Below are positions 1-12,742 of a stretch of DNA of 64,000 bases, piece after piece. The stretch is taken from the NCBI RefSeq assembly GCF_964204645.1, contig NC_134032.1, forward strand, positions 5,759,175 to 5,823,174. The letters run 5' to 3'. Each line of letters opens with the position of its first letter. Within the stretch, counting starts at the first letter, position 1. The position numbers were made by a program, and so were the translations under genes. The notes beneath the pieces were generated by a model that was not told where the DNA came from, did no database searches, and saw nothing but the letters and a program-made list of their open reading frames with translations. Source of the DNA: Tubulanus polymorphus. Lineage: Eukaryota > Nemertea > Palaeonemertea > Tubulaniformes > Tubulanidae.

Positions 1-2116
1 TGCTCTACACGTTTCAAATAATGTGCAATTTCTTTTAACTCTATCAGTGCCCATGTGTTATTTGAGAAAAACCCTCAGAGTGCCCATCATTGTTAACACA
101 TCAAAATCAGTAGTAACTTTGGATTTCCATAGAGTGAAAACTGTAAGAGATTTTTGGTAATTGAAAAGTTTGTAGGGTATGACCCTTGACAAATTTTGGT
201 GATATTCTTTCTTACTGAAAGTGACATCTTATGGAAATGAGCTTATTTGCATGAATTATAGTTGTTGACCTATTTGTTTGATAACCCCCCCCCCCTAAAT
301 TTCAGGTATGAAAATGTACAAATTGGGTATCTAGCCTCAGCTAACATCTGACAATGGAATATTCTATGTCTACTCTCAGAAATATAAATCATATTGTAAT
401 TATAATCAGAAAATGAGCTTATAACTAGATCACATGACCTCTGGATAGGTACCCGCTACTTTCAAATGCAGAAAACTCAAATATTTTGAATTGCAATACC
501 ACAAAAATGCAGCATAAAAACAAACTAATGAGCACTGCCATTTAATCAAGCCATCTAGATAAAACTGCTATAGGAAATGGCGAAGAAAGTTGACTGGGCA
601 CTGTAAGACCTGAAATAACCGACTGGGCACTGAAAGAGTTAAACTTGGTTTGTGTGAGATAACATTCATGGATGAAACCTATAGAAAATTAGCCTTCGCT
701 ATCTTCCAATATGACCACCATGGCAACATCTTGAATTTCTTGTTAGCGCCCTATACACATCAAATGATAAGTGATTTTTATTTAACTCGGTATTGGTCCA
801 TGGATAAAGCCTTTCAAAAATGAACTTTCTCGCACTTCCAATATGGTTGCCATGGCGGACACCTTGAATTTCTTGTTACAACTCTACACACGTTAAATGA
901 TAAGTGATTGGCATAAGTTGGTATGTGTAATAGGGAAGGAACATGGATTAGACCTATTGATAATTAGCTTTCTTGTTCATCCAATATGGCCACCAAGGCA
1001 GACATATTGATTTTCTCGTTAACTTTCTCACCTTTCCAAGGAAAACTTAACTTTTAACATACCAGGGTTACATATGTTGTGTCATGCCACTCTACTTTTG
1101 GAAATTCTACCCCAGTGTCTTATTAATTGCCATACCTCTATATTGCATCTACACCTTGGTGCAGTGTATCGTAACTAACTAATATTTCACAATGTTTGAC
1201 AAGTGCTACCATTTTTCAAAAGAGATTATAACGTATTAATTATTTAATCGATGCACTGCACTGCGATGTATTAGTGAAGTGCCTGTCCTATTCGTACACC
1301 GCACTGTGGTGTAGCTGCTCTGAAAGGGTTAAGAAGGCACTGCCTCCCTCCCACCTTTCCCTCTTTCTTTCATCCTTAAACCCATGTTATGAGAATTTTC
1401 GTTTGTTTCTATTGATATTTTGTCGGCCTGTTAACCTCGACGCACCACATGATGAGGTTGATCATGGAGTGGTGTGGCAGGCTTTCAGTGAAATTTCTAT
1501 TCGAAGAGACACGCTTTTATTTGTGGTCTGAAGATAAAAGTGAAGAAAGCCAGGAATTTGTATTTAGATTAATATAATTAAATTTTTTCAGGGCAGAGTT
1601 TCATTGATATGGGGCAATTGATAATCCCCAGGTACATTTCTAAATTTCTCAGTTATTCCGTGATTTCTCATTTTCAGGGGTGAGACCGCTGAGAAAAATG
1701 GGTGGAGAAATGTAAAAACTCCCAAAGTTGAAATATCTGTGAAAAATATATAAATTAACAAAAAAATTTGGAATTTTACTCAATTTTGTTCGCTGAAAAT
1801 TTCTTAGTAGGGCTCCTTTTCATTTAGGCCTATTGTTTTAAAACTGAGTCCATCAATATCTGAAATATGAGGAGTTGAGGATTTACCGATATAGGTAACT
1901 TTGATACCCAGTCTATGAAACCAAGCCCTGGAGTTTTTTATTTTGAAACCAAATGAACTGAATAGCGTTTTAATCTTTTAACGAAGAGAAAGTTTTCGGT
2001 TTTTTTATTTTTCGAATGAAAGTCACTTGTTTGCGGTTTCTAAAATCTTTTAAGAAAACAAATTCTTCAATATGATATTTTTTCTGAATAAAAATTGACT
2101 TTTTTACGGTTTTCAG
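1..2116 (+). other. Upstream intron sequence of the NCOA-like gene
   Basis: No convincing exon is visible here on either strand. The stretch ends in a clear splice acceptor (ttttacggttttcag) at 2116, so at least its right part is intron. It contains three degenerate copies of a roughly 150-bp unit between about 660 and 1040, recognisable by the recurring phrase 'caatatgg..gccatggc..acatcttgaatttcttgtt', and a poly-C run near 285. The short open frame at 1274-1531 has no recognisable protein character. Confidence 0.55.
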
Positions 2117-2361
2117 GAAACAGCAACAACAACAACAGCAGGTGACCAGTCAACAGCAACAAGTGCAACAGCAAGGGATGGTCATCAGCGGCAATGTAGC
2201 TGGTAACAGCGCGTCGCAGTACGTTAAACAGGAATTGCGTAATATATGTAACGCCCGATCTCAAGTTCAACAGCAACAACAACCAACGCCGGCTCAGCAG
2301 CAACAACAGGCAGATAGTTTACAAAATACCGATGAATTCCCAATGGAATTACTCTATCAAA
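2117..2361 (+). CDS. NCOA: NCOA-like exon, poly-Gln
   Basis: The acceptor is tttacggttttcag at 2116 and the donor is A|GTGAGT at 2361/2362. The exon starts with the third base of a codon and ends with the first base of one. It encodes two Gln-rich blocks (CAG/CAA mixtures, so not a pure expandable CAG tract) around the segment ASQYVKQELRNICNARSQ, and ends in EFPMELLYQ. The minus-strand Leu-rich open frame over the same bases is the antisense of the CAG repeat and is not a gene. Confidence 0.75.
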
Positions 2362-5300
2362 GTGAGTTTTAATGAATAATCATTATTGCAGTGAGTACAA
2401 GTGAGTGAATCTTAATTACACTGTCTTTTTTATGAGTTGATTTTGTTGATAATTGAGTTTTGAGTAGAAATGAGTAAAAATGTGAAACTTCATTAAAAAT
2501 GAGTAAAATGTCAGAGGCAACTAGAAATGTATAGGAAACAAAATACATGAGAGTAGAAATAATTAGAAAGTAGAAATTTGTAGAAACGAGAGTGAGCTTA
2601 GAGTAAAATTGAGTAAAAGTTGGTCATGGTAAGTTTAGTTTGCGGCGGAAAAGTATGAATACCCTGGTACTCATGATAGCACTGCGTCAATGTACGTTCC
2701 AAGGTACTCTTGATCGAACCGAGTCAATATGAGTACACCTATATTCGTGATACCGCTGATTCAATATGAGTACCCCTGTACTCGTGATAGTGCTGAGTCA
2801 GTAATTTCTTTAATAGTTGATGAATTTACGCGGGAACAACTAGGAACTGTGGGTAATACCATGCAGGCACAGACTGATGCGATGATGCAGCAACAGCAGG
2901 TACCCCAGCAAGTGATGAATGCATCAGTGTCGATACAACCGGAGATCGCTGTACAGCAGGCGAGACAGGAGGCTAAACGTAGATACGAACGATTCAGAGC
3001 GTTATCAATCGGATCTCAGTGTAAGTCCATCCCTTCCCTTCCCTCCCTAGTGCATCTCGTACATCTGTTTCCAAATGTCCCATATCGATGTCAGTCCCCA
3101 TTTTAACCTCCCTCTCTCCTTCCCTTTTGTATTCCATAGATTTGTGTCTTCAATTTAGATCTAAGTGTCAGTTGCCAATTCGTGCTCACTCCCTCTCACC
3201 ACCCATCTCCCTCACCACTCCCACTCCCTCCACAATTCCATTCCCTGCAACTCATTCTTTCCCCCATCCCTGCTTCCCATCTCTCCCTCTCCCTACCCCC
3301 CCCCCTTGTGTAACGTCAATTGTTTAAAAGTTGGCTTACAACTATCATCAAATATCTCTGTCTCGGCTTTTTGCAAATGGCCTCATATTCAAATCAAATA
3401 GATAGTTTTGAGAAATTTGGCCTAAACTTCGTCCCTCTTAGAGTCTTTGGGGTTAATGGGGTTTGCATGCCTGTATATTGATTACGATCAATTCATTATT
3501 TTATTCTTTTTACTCCAGCCACAAAATTGAAAAGAAATACCGTATCGTGTAATAATTGACTTTGTGTAAAAGTCGAACTAGGATTCATAGATTTTCCACG
3601 TACCCCATATAAAAGTCAACTTTTTCAAGTTTTTGACGAACCGTAGGTTTGTTTGCCTATGCAAACGGTCCTGGTGAAGCAGTTTTCATAGAAAATGAAT
3701 AGAGTACCGGTGTGTCAACAAGGCACAAACAGTGTTGATTTCTGGTGTCATGGTTTGGCTTAATGAGTTCTGGAGCCCACAAAAATTTCATAGTGATCAA
3801 GTTATTCTTAGGGGACTTATTCTTGAAAAACATGTAAAAACCCTGCTTTTTAGCACTAAGTAATGGCACGTTTTTACAATTTGCATACTTGCAATTGAAA
3901 TATATAAAAGTTCAATTCCTCCTGGAAGTGTTGCCGTTTTTTGTTCGACTGATCTCAATGTACTTTATGATCTATAGGCCCTCACTTTATGAACCCCCTA
4001 AATTTTCTCCTGCCAGTCTGCTGATCAAACAATAGTTGAGAGATAATTTATGGAAAATATAAGCAGGATAAATCCTTAATAATGTAGAAACCAATATAAT
4101 TTTTTTGAAAAAATCTCAGGAATGAACCAAACTTGCAGTGACTGCCGCACTTGCGAGCGTTGGCCTACAGCCTACATAGCATGTTAGTATGCTTGTATGT
4201 ATGTGTATAGTGAGCGCAGCATCCAATGTATGCAGTAGCAGTAAGGCCTATGTGAGTGCAACCAGTGACCACGTACTGTGAGAAAAAAGAGGTGATTGAA
4301 TCAACGAAGCTTTTGACAAATTATTTTCGTAAATGAACTATTGAGAAAAAAATTAGTATTCAATGTCTGAATGAGTAAATTACTCTACTGTCACACCCCT
4401 AGCCTGCCATGATCAATTACACTGCGCACCGGGCCGGACTGGTTGGATCATATGCCATCCTTTTCAATTGTATTACAATTTCCCGCCCGACATTGACAAT
4501 CATTGTTATTTTCTGGAACCTGTTACTCAAAAATTTTGAATGCCTTTAAGTATTACTGTAAAAGTCAACCCCCAAAAATTGATCTGATTTTTAGGTATAG
4601 AAATTCGACTTTTACAGAAGAATATAATACGGTATGTATGGTGAGTATCTGGTGCATAAATTCAAGATTTTGTTTCAATTGCAGCTGAGGTCATTGAAGA
4701 ACCAAAAATAAAAGCGAGTAATTTGTTTCGCAATCAGCTGCTAACACAGCAGGGTCAGATGAAGCCTGATATGGGCGCAGCATGTACCAGTTCGACGGCC
4801 CCGGGGCAAATGACTGCCCTGAATCAATCGGGCAGTAAAACTAAAATTGACCCGTCTTCGATACAAGTAGTCCAAACGGAACCAAGGGTAAGTATTGAAA
4901 ATATTTATTATATAACCAGGGGGCGGACCCTGACATGCTCGTGTTGCAATTTTCCTGTGAAAAACAGTGGCAATCTTTCCTGGTGGATCCTCACTTACAT
5001 ACGTATAATCGTCTATTCTGTAGTTAGCTTCCTACTGCACAGTAGCAACTCTTGGTGGTTCCCTAATTTGCCATAAGTGTAATCTTCTATTGCATACATG
5101 CCAACCTGTACGATTTGTCCGTATTCGTTAAGTTTTTTTTTTCCACATGAAAAAGATCGTCAGTACGGCAGTACACTCAATACTGTTAAAGTACATTTTC
5201 TCTTTAAATCAGCAAAATACGATTTTTTCACCAAAAAATCTCACAAAATTCTCACTATGATTTTGTATTCCTAAATTCAATAGTTTTTTAGTTTCATTGA

Positions 5301-5951
5301 TTATATTTTGATTGCATTTAACTAAATCGGCTGAGGTTTGAGAAATATTGCATTCAATTCAATTCAAAATTTACCATTGGTGACGTCCTGTTCGTAGTCC
5401 CTATTTGAACATGTCTGGTCCATTAGTTCGATGCAGCTTTGATGGCGCTTTTTAAGATTGTGAAAGTGAAATTTTGGTGAAGTTAAGTTTTAATATGTCT
5501 AGAAGGAGCAAGGGCGGGCATTCGGATATGCCAGTACCACTAAAGAACTGCGTGTTTAGAGTCATAAAGACGATCTAATGAACTGAGTACTGATGATTCT
5601 TAAGGTAAAAATTAGAAAATACTGATTGAGATATGAAAATGGTGCTAAAGAAAATGTTATTAAACATGGGTACAAAATACTGAAAAAAAACTTTTAACCA
5701 AAAATTCTGAAAGTGGTAATCCCTATGTTGGCATGTATGCTATTGTGGCAGTAGTTCAAGTTCTAGTTTAAGTCCAACTGCACAGTAGCGACACCTGATG
5801 GATCCTAACTTGCCACGAGTAAAATCCTCTATGGGCAGCTGAATGTCCTCATCACTTCTACAAATTTTTCTGTTATTTTCAGACGCCTGTTGAAGACATG
5901 CAACCTCCGGACACAAGTAATAGTTTACTACAGCAGTTACTGTCAGAGTGA
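2117..5951 (+). CDS. NCOA: Nuclear receptor coactivator (SRC/NCOA family), 3' four exons
   Basis: Four exons at 2117-2361, 2817-3020, 4685-4887 and 5883-5951 splice in frame through GT-AG junctions and encode about 239 C-terminal residues. Visible features are poly-Gln runs in the first exon, a segment containing SQYVKQELRNIC, a Gln/Ala-rich segment with RQEAKRRYERFRA, and a final exon ending SLLQQLLSE-stop. A C-terminal LLQQLL box is the known nuclear-receptor-binding LXXLL motif of the long SRC-1 isoform. Gln-rich, disordered activation regions before it are typical of the p160 family (bHLH-PAS coactivators acting in the nucleus). The bHLH-PAS and central LXXLL exons would lie left of this window. 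Which vertebrate paralogue it matches cannot be told; invertebrates usually have one gene. An unrelated Gln-rich transcription factor is the alternative. Confidence 0.72.
2650..2806 (+). repeat. Degenerate 45-bp tandem repeat in NCOA intron
   Basis: About four imperfect copies of a unit resembling 'caatatgagtacccctgtac' followed by 'tcgtgatagtgctgagt' run up to the acceptor of the next exon. The copy nearest the splice site runs into the polypyrimidine region, so array length could affect splicing. This is direct observation; the function is unknown. Confidence 0.7.
2817..3020 (+). CDS. NCOA: NCOA-like exon, Gln/Ala-rich
   Basis: The acceptor is tttctttaatag at 2816 and the donor is GTAAGT at 3021. 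The phase-1 A left by the previous exon joins TT here to give Ile, followed by DEFTREQLGTVGN. The exon contains a second short Gln run (MMQQQQVPQQ) and a basic helix-like stretch, RQEAKRRYERFRA. The upstream ATG at 2729 lies in the intron, within degenerate 45-bp repeats, and is not a start. Confidence 0.72.
4685..4887 (+). CDS. NCOA: NCOA-like exon
   Basis: The acceptor is tgtttcaattgcag at 4684. The donor AGG|GTAAGT at 4888 leaves phase 0. Phase matches the preceding exon: T plus CT gives Ser, then EVIEEPKIKASNLFRNQLL. The exon is polar, low in complexity and probably disordered. No domain is recognisable in isolation. Confidence 0.7.
5883..5951 (+). CDS. NCOA: NCOA-like terminal exon with LXXLL motif
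   Basis: The acceptor is tctgttattttcag at 5882. Twenty-two codons end at TGA 5949-5951. The last residues, NSLLQQLLSE, contain the LXXLL nuclear-receptor box in the same C-terminal position and with almost the same sequence as in SRC-1a. This exon is the main reason for the family assignment. Confidence 0.78.
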   Translation, partial: TPVEDMQPPDTSNSLLQQLLSE

Positions 5952-8022
5952 ACGCACAATAGAATGAATGATTCCTTGATCTCTAAAAACTGACCACACA
6001 GGCGCACGGGCACTCGTTGTATAAATATATTCAATTGAATTGTATCGTTTTTGGTGCTGAATTTGTGAATAATATATCAATAATCAATTATGATAACGAT
6101 GTCATATATCATATGTACACGTATAATATACTTATGTTACAAACTTAAGGTGGTAAATTTTGTAGCAAAAAAACTGGTACCAGTATATAGTTGAAGATTC
6201 TAGGCTAGATGTTCAGGAAGACTATGAGTCGCATGGAGTCTGGACATCGGGAAGTGAAAGTTCAATTTTTTACATATTCGCACAAATTCATTTAATAGTT
6301 TTGGTGTCTGGATAGCAAGGAAGGTGCACAGGCCTTGATAGTCACCAGATAGTGAGGAGCGTGCTAGGCGTGTTAGGCGCCTCCCTGTTAGACTTCATCG
6401 GGCATTTTTCTTCCATAAGGAAAATCTGGTGTAAATTTTGTGTATATTGTTTTACATGAAAGTAAAAAAGAAATGCGTTAAGGGATACAGGCCAGTATAG
6501 ATGAGAGGTATAGAACAGACTTGATTGCTGTTTAGTTTGTGTCGTATAAATAGATATATTTTACTCGTGTAAAAAGTTTAAATTGATCATAATGATATTT
6601 TAAGGTTGTGTATATTTTGCGTATGAATATAGGTGGCGATACTGTGTGAGCGTGTGAATCCGGTGAAACCGTAAAATGTTGTCGCCTCTAATTGTAAAAT
6701 CCAGTCAAGCTCGCTTTGTCCAGATTTTGATCTAATCGACATATACATGATTATGAAACATGGCGTTTAATTGGTTTTTTCATAAACCGGTTTATGGATA
6801 ATCCCGATTAAGCCAATTTGACTGTTTCAATGCCATAAGAATTGTGTTTCTTTGAAAATATTAGGAATGAAATAATGGTAAGGCCGTTTGCATAAATCCC
6901 CCTATGATTATGTTATATTAGTCTTATGATTCAATGCAGGCGGCCATTCAAGATTTGATGGCATACATATTGTAAGAATCATGACTCTTGATTTCAGGAG
7001 AAATTATCTTTTTTTAAACTTTGTACAGTTGTAGTTCGTTAAATTTCGGCAGCTCACAGAATATCGAAACTCGAATTTCTTATTTAGGCCCACTTCCCGG
7101 CGAATATGACAAGAATTCAGGAAATACCTCATCTGCTGAGGTATAAAAAAGTCGCCCCACTCGTATGCTATAAGCAATGATTGTTAAATACCTTCTCAAA
7201 CCTGATTTATACATTTAAATGTAAATAGAAATTTGTATATAAGAATAATGTCTCTAAAAGGGTTTGTGACTTGAGGTGCCCCCCTTGGTTGTCTTATTTA
7301 GCCATGGTTCTTCGTCGTTACAATTGCTTTGATTACGCAAGCGTAACACGCTTCAGGGAACATCTCCTTTATCCCGCTATCACATATTCGAAATGAATTT
7401 TACTGAATGAATTTTCCTAGGTATGTATACCCAATCAGTGCTGTCTAATCAATAGCCATAAAATGCTGGAGGTGATTTGGAAATTTTAAGATATTTCACC
7501 CTTGTAAATTTTATATTGGGTATACCGCTATTGTGCCTCCACCCTGCTGTGCGGCGTATAGTTAGTTACTAGTATTTCTCAATGTTACACTGGTGCTGCC
7601 ATTTTTCAATAGAGATAATCACTAATTACAGCAATACACAATGTAGTGTACGAGCATGATTCATCACTGATTTATACACTGAACTGCGTTGTAGACGCAC
7701 TGAAAGGGTTAATACATGTTATGTTAGTAGAATTTCATGGGGGAATTTGTAGGGGCAACCCTGGATTGATGAAACTGATGAACCAGTCAGCATGGATGAT
7801 GCAATTGTTGCAGGGTTCGTACTAGTCATGAAAAAGTTCCAAAAATTAGTAATATTTTCTCAAGGCTTAGAAAAGTTATGATATTTTAAGTTTTGTGTCA
7901 AAAGCTATCGAAATTTTCGATATGTGGTCTGTTTAGTTTCATTTCATGGTTTTCGTACCCTTGGCCCTGAAAAAAGTATTGAAATTCAAAGACTTTAAAT
8001 GCAGACCTGACTACGACTACTA
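5952..8022 (+). other. Probable 3' UTR and downstream sequence of NCOA-like gene
   Basis: No coding potential is visible. The sequence after the stop is AT-rich. I found no single polyadenylation signal that clearly stands out; AATAAA hexamers occur only further on, for example near 8888. The 3' end of the transcript is therefore undefined. Confidence 0.4.
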
Positions 8023-8606
8023 CAGTTGACTCCGCTCAACTCGAATTCATTGGGACCAGTAAAAAAATCATTGAGATTTAAGCGGATTTCGAGTTGGGGT
8101 TTTGACCAAATTGGTTAAAAATCATTTAAAAATTGATCCTCAATCGAACATTAGATCCTACATGGCTTGTTTGACTAAAAGATGCAAAATATAAGTAAAT
8201 TTACTTGGTGCAAAGAAAAATGAATGATCATGAACTGCCGCTCGCCGTAGAACCGTAGTGAACGGGCAACGGGCGGTTAATTTTAGGATCGCTGACCAAG
8301 CTGGAGATTGTGTATGTACAAATGACTGAATGTCTCCATTAGCGATGTATTGTCTACTACCGGTAGCCTACGATTCAAAGCAGTAAACACATGCATGTTT
8401 TAACCAAAACTTGTTATTGCTGCCGGGAGGTCGTTAAGATATTCGAGTTGAGAGGAGTTTGAATGTAATTTTGGTCAAAAATAATTGAACGAATATTCGA
8501 GTTGGGCAATTTCGAGTAGAATAATGTATGTTTTAACATAGCAGACAGAAAAAATTTTGTTGAACGAATTTTCGACTTAATGATTCGAGTTGAGAGGAGT
8601 CTACTG
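8023..8606. mobile_element. Pogo/Tigger-like non-autonomous DNA transposon
   Basis: The element starts CAGTTGACTCCGCTCAACTC and ends in the inverse of CAGTAGACTCCTCTCAACTC, giving terminal inverted repeats of about 25 bp. It is bounded on both sides by TA (8021-8022 and 8607-8608), the target duplication of the Tc1/mariner superfamily. CAGT-type ends of this kind are typical of pogo/Tigger MITEs. Internal 'ttcgagttg' words recur. No transposase frame remains. Confidence 0.75.
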
Positions 8607-11600
8607 TATGTGACTGTTAATCAGAGGTTTACAATATCCCAAAAATATCATAATTTCAATATTTTGCCAGGAAAAAGGTTGCAAATAGTACGAATCCTGG
8701 TGAAGTTTATCTGCGCTGTATGAGTCATCATTATAAGTTGCAGGTCTGTGAGGCCTACCCGTATGTATATCTTCCCTTTTCATTTCGGTCTATCTCCCAT
8801 TAAGAAAATGTGAAAAATATTTTTCAATTTTCTCTGGTGCTTTTTTTACTGACAACAGAGCTCGAACATATTCGTGCACTACTTGCAATAAAACTTTTAT
8901 AGAATTTGTTCATGTTATCGTTCCCCGAAGAAGCTACATAACATGGCAACTGTTGTTATTGGTTGCTTTCTGTAATCCATAAATGTGGTTTGATGTTGTT
9001 AAAGACCGAGGGACAAGATAACCACCTCCTGATCCCCCTATGACATCGTCGTTATCTTTTTAAGTTCTTTCGAAGCGTAATTGGTACCTATACGCTATTA
9101 CGGTAGGAGATGTTATCGTGGGATTTCTCAGAGGCGGCCATGTTTTCTAGAAAGGTCTACTATGAAGGGCAGTTCACGCGTTTTCTGAAAAAACTTAAAC
9201 AAAATTAGGAGGTCGATGACCTCTTCCTCTTAGGTAAATTTCGAGTGCCATATAATTACAAATTGTGTTAATATTCTATGATATAGTAAAATCATGAAAT
9301 GATTTTAACTATCAATTGATCACTGGAAGTTTTGAGTGAACTTTTAATCGAAAAAGATATTTCTAGGCATCAATCTGTAGCCTGAAGACTGCACCCCTCA
9401 GCCTGGACTATGCGCACTACTTAGACATTTGATTCTAATCACCATTCTTCATTACATGTACCAATATTTGATCCACACTAAACATGGGTTCAGGACTTCA
9501 CCTCAGACATTTTCAATTGAAAATTTACTACAAACATTAGACCGTTTATTGACACACCTTCGAAAATCTGATCATCCACACTTCACTACAATAGTGAATG
9601 TGTAAATGGATGGTTGCAGGCAGCAGATTGATACCTCCACAAACCATTTTTCCTGTTAATGAGGTTTTAAGATTCTAAAAATAAACAATGCGTGTTTAAA
9701 TTATATCGGCAGCATGGTGATAACAAAGCACTTAAAATAAATGAAAGGAGTTTTATTAAAACTCAAGGGAAAAATGCTTTTGTAAAAAGATTTTTTTGGT
9801 CAGAGACAAAATGAGTTTAACCGATGACAATAAATTTTTCATACATGTATTACTACTTCTCGAATATATTTTTATTAGCCAATAGGTGGCGTGCCTAGAC
9901 CCTTTCACACCAGTGTGCATAACTAGGGATTGGAATGTAAATATTGAAGATATAATCGAATGTAAATGTTCTCTATAAACTCCTAGTGAAATTAAAGTAC
10001 CGGTATGCGTGAAAAATTCAGGACCACATTTTAAAAATGGTGTCAAATATCTTAGTGTAAATTTCCTGTAAATATCTTACTTTTTGTCTCGTGAAAAGTT
10101 GTCTGAATTGCTATAATATTATTCTGAAAATCTGTGTTTTTGTCGCAATTAAAAGTAACGGTTTTCTGGGGCGGATGGACAGACAGTTGATCTTAAGTTC
10201 CTTTTAGTTTTGTGCAAGAATTCACTGAAGGTATCATACTCTCTTGGTAGTGGTTGAACATTTATTATGTGGACTGCTGGGCCTGGTTTCTTTGACGTGG
10301 TTCCACAGTGGTTAAAGTGGTGTTAAATCTTAAGACTGGTCTTCAGTTGTTAGATTGGTTACAGAACCGAAATTAGCTTTGACTGGTCTCAATTTCTTAG
10401 TTTGGTTTTAGAACTAAAATGAGCTCAGAATGGTTTAAGTCGTTAGTTTGGTTGATAGCCAAAATTAGTCAGAGATTGGTTTTGAGCTATTTGATGAGCT
10501 ATAAAACCAAAATGGGCTTTGACTATTCCTAAAGTGTTGGATTGGTTATAAAACCAATATGAGTTTACAGTGGTCTAAAAGTTGTTAGATTGGTTTTCAG
10601 GCCCGTGCCAAGCTTTTTGGAAGGGCGTTTTTATTTCAAAAAAGTGCTTTTTCGCCGTGAAAAAATCTTACAAATCTTAGACACTAAGTGCCCAGGTACC
10701 TGAATTAATCTTTTTAGAATGGATGACTTAACATTCCAAAAAAAAAAACATGAAAATTACGAAAAATCTTGACCTAAATTTGACTTTTTGAAAGGCACTA
10801 TGAAAAATTTTAGGGGGTTTGTTTTATGGGGCTACTGATGAACTCCCCCTCCCCCCCCCCATTGACACGGGCCTGGTTAAATGACTGAAATTGTTGTTAA
10901 GCTATAGAACTAAAATGGTCTTTAAGTCTTAAACCATCCAGTTCTACAGTTCTGAGTTGGAATGGAATGTATAACCCTAGCATTAAATCATACTTAGAAC
11001 TGGATCCAGTTTAGCACATTTCATAGGGGTACAGAGTTGCAGTTCATAGGTGGTCTTAAAAAACATAAGACTGGTACTAATTTGTTAATCGGTGACTAAC
11101 TATATACGAAGCCAAGGGCCAGTTGTACAGTCATGGCTTAGATTTAAGACCACCTTAGTTCTAACAAGCAGTTATACAAGCAGATATATTTATTGAAGAC
11201 CGCGTTTGGACTATGACTGCGCAACTGGGCCCAGAACTTAGACTGGTCCTAAACCCTCAACTATGGAACAGGTGAACCAGGTAGAGTTGTTCTAGAATAG
11301 ATGGATAGCCCTACCCATTAAAGATGACTATTTATGTGCTGCCATCTATATTGTAAATAAGACACTATGTCAGTTGTCGCAGAGTTAAGTCTAATGCGCA
11401 GTGAATGAATGGTCGATCAATGAATAACTCGACCTATAAATAAATCAGTATCATGTCACGGAAAACAACATTGCTGGATGTGTTTATTTCTTTTGAGGAG
11501 TTTCCCTTAAGGCTTGTAGTTATCTACAGGTCTTCTTTGATGAGTCCAAGTCAGTGTCTTCTTTCTGCAGAGCCAAGATAAGCCCAAGCCTTTCTCCTTA

Positions 11601-11944
11601 GATCTGAGAAAAGTCTGTATGCTCTCGGATCCATTCTTCTCACAGAAGGTACCTCGTGCCACTCGTCACCCACAAGAACCAGACAAAAAATTCAAATTGC
11701 CTAAAGGGAAAAATACATCCAGAAAATCCTGATCCATAAGAATCCTGTTGATAAACAAGGGTAAGTGTATTAAGCCTCTATCCTGGTTAGTCATATTTCT
11801 TTGATGCGCATGTCCTAATATGCTGTACTCATTAGAAAAATTCCGACTGCATTGTCAGAAAAATTAGGCTCGGTACACTATACCTACCATACCCTAGCCA
11901 AACGCTATAAACCACATAAACCATCAAAGCAACTACATTTACTA
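8607..11944. other. Intergenic region without recognisable gene
   Basis: I see no supported exon. The segment contains a degenerate tandem repeat (listed separately), a poly-C/poly-A low-complexity patch near 10,735-10,862 and AT-rich sequence. The open frames at 8601-8783 and 9756-10046 on the minus strand have no recognisable protein features. Confidence 0.5.
10310..10600 (+). repeat. Degenerate tandem repeat, about 60 bp
   Basis: Five or so diverged units share the frame 'ttgttagattggttacagaac' (shortened here), 'aaaatgagct' and 'gactggtct'. A similar shorter patch is found at about 36,830-36,960, so the family is dispersed. Confidence 0.6.
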
Positions 11945-12372
11945 CGGTACAACCTCGTTTCAGCGAACTCGGATACAACGATTCATCGGATATAGAGAAC
12001 ATAGAATTCCATCTCTAGTAAGAAAATCCAATTGATTTCTTTCAAGATACAATGAACTTTCAGTTCTAGTTCTTCTATTTCTACCTATTATTGGCCAACT
12101 TCATCATGTTGAAGATTTTTGCCAGGTACGGACTTTTGTTGTTAAATCAGTGAGTTGACGGGCACTGGTGTGTCCTACCTGTATAACTAAGTTACACTAG
12201 CATTCGAGCCCACTTCTCGGTTGTGAGCCTAACACCTTATCCACCATGCCACAATGTAATTTCAAGCCCACCTCTCGGTTGTGAGCCTAACACCTTATCC
12301 ACCATGCCACAGTGTAGTTTCAATGGACATGTTTTCTTGTCCCGTGCAATTCGCTGTAACTAAGTTCCACTG
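11945..12372. mobile_element. Pogo-like MITE with tRNA-like insert
   Basis: The left end, CGGTACAACCTCGTTTCAGC, matches the inverse of the right end, which reads CAGTGGAACTTAGTTACAGC on the other strand. This is the same end family as the element at 12743-14443. No coding capacity is visible. The interior holds two tandem tRNA-like units. Confidence 0.55.
12203..12316 (-). repeat. Tandem dimer of tRNA-like units
   Basis: Two 57-58 bp units are almost identical. On the minus strand each reads GTGGCATGGTGGATAAGGTG, then a segment with 'AACCGAGA', then a B-box-like GGGCTCGAA or GGGCTTGAA. The A-box-like TGGTGGATAAGG and the B-box-like motif suggest a tRNA-derived (SINE head) sequence. The acceptor stem is not closed, so it is not a tRNA gene. 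Confidence 0.5.
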
Positions 12373-12742
12373 TGCTGCCTTACATAATTAATCCTTTTCA
12401 CGGTTTAACTAGGGGTCTAGGGACACCATGCCCGCTTGGGAAGTGGTTTCAAGTGCTCAACAATCTTACAATTTCAATATTCAACGCCCCCTAGTGACCA
12501 TATACAACAACAAATGACATTGAAACTCGCCACTATCATAGAACATGACAGCAGCTACGATTTTGTAATTGATCGTGATAACAAAATATGCCTCGTTACC
12601 AATCTAATATGGAAAACTAAGTTATCTTACTATCCAACGCCCCCCTGGTGACCATATGCAAAACCCAATGACCTTGAAACTCACCACAATTATAGAACAT
12701 TTCATGAACTACAACTTCGCAAGTGATCATGGTAACAAAATA

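Noticed and set aside
2067-2306. Minus-strand Leu-rich frame
   Set aside because: Antisense of the CAG/CAA-rich NCOA exon.
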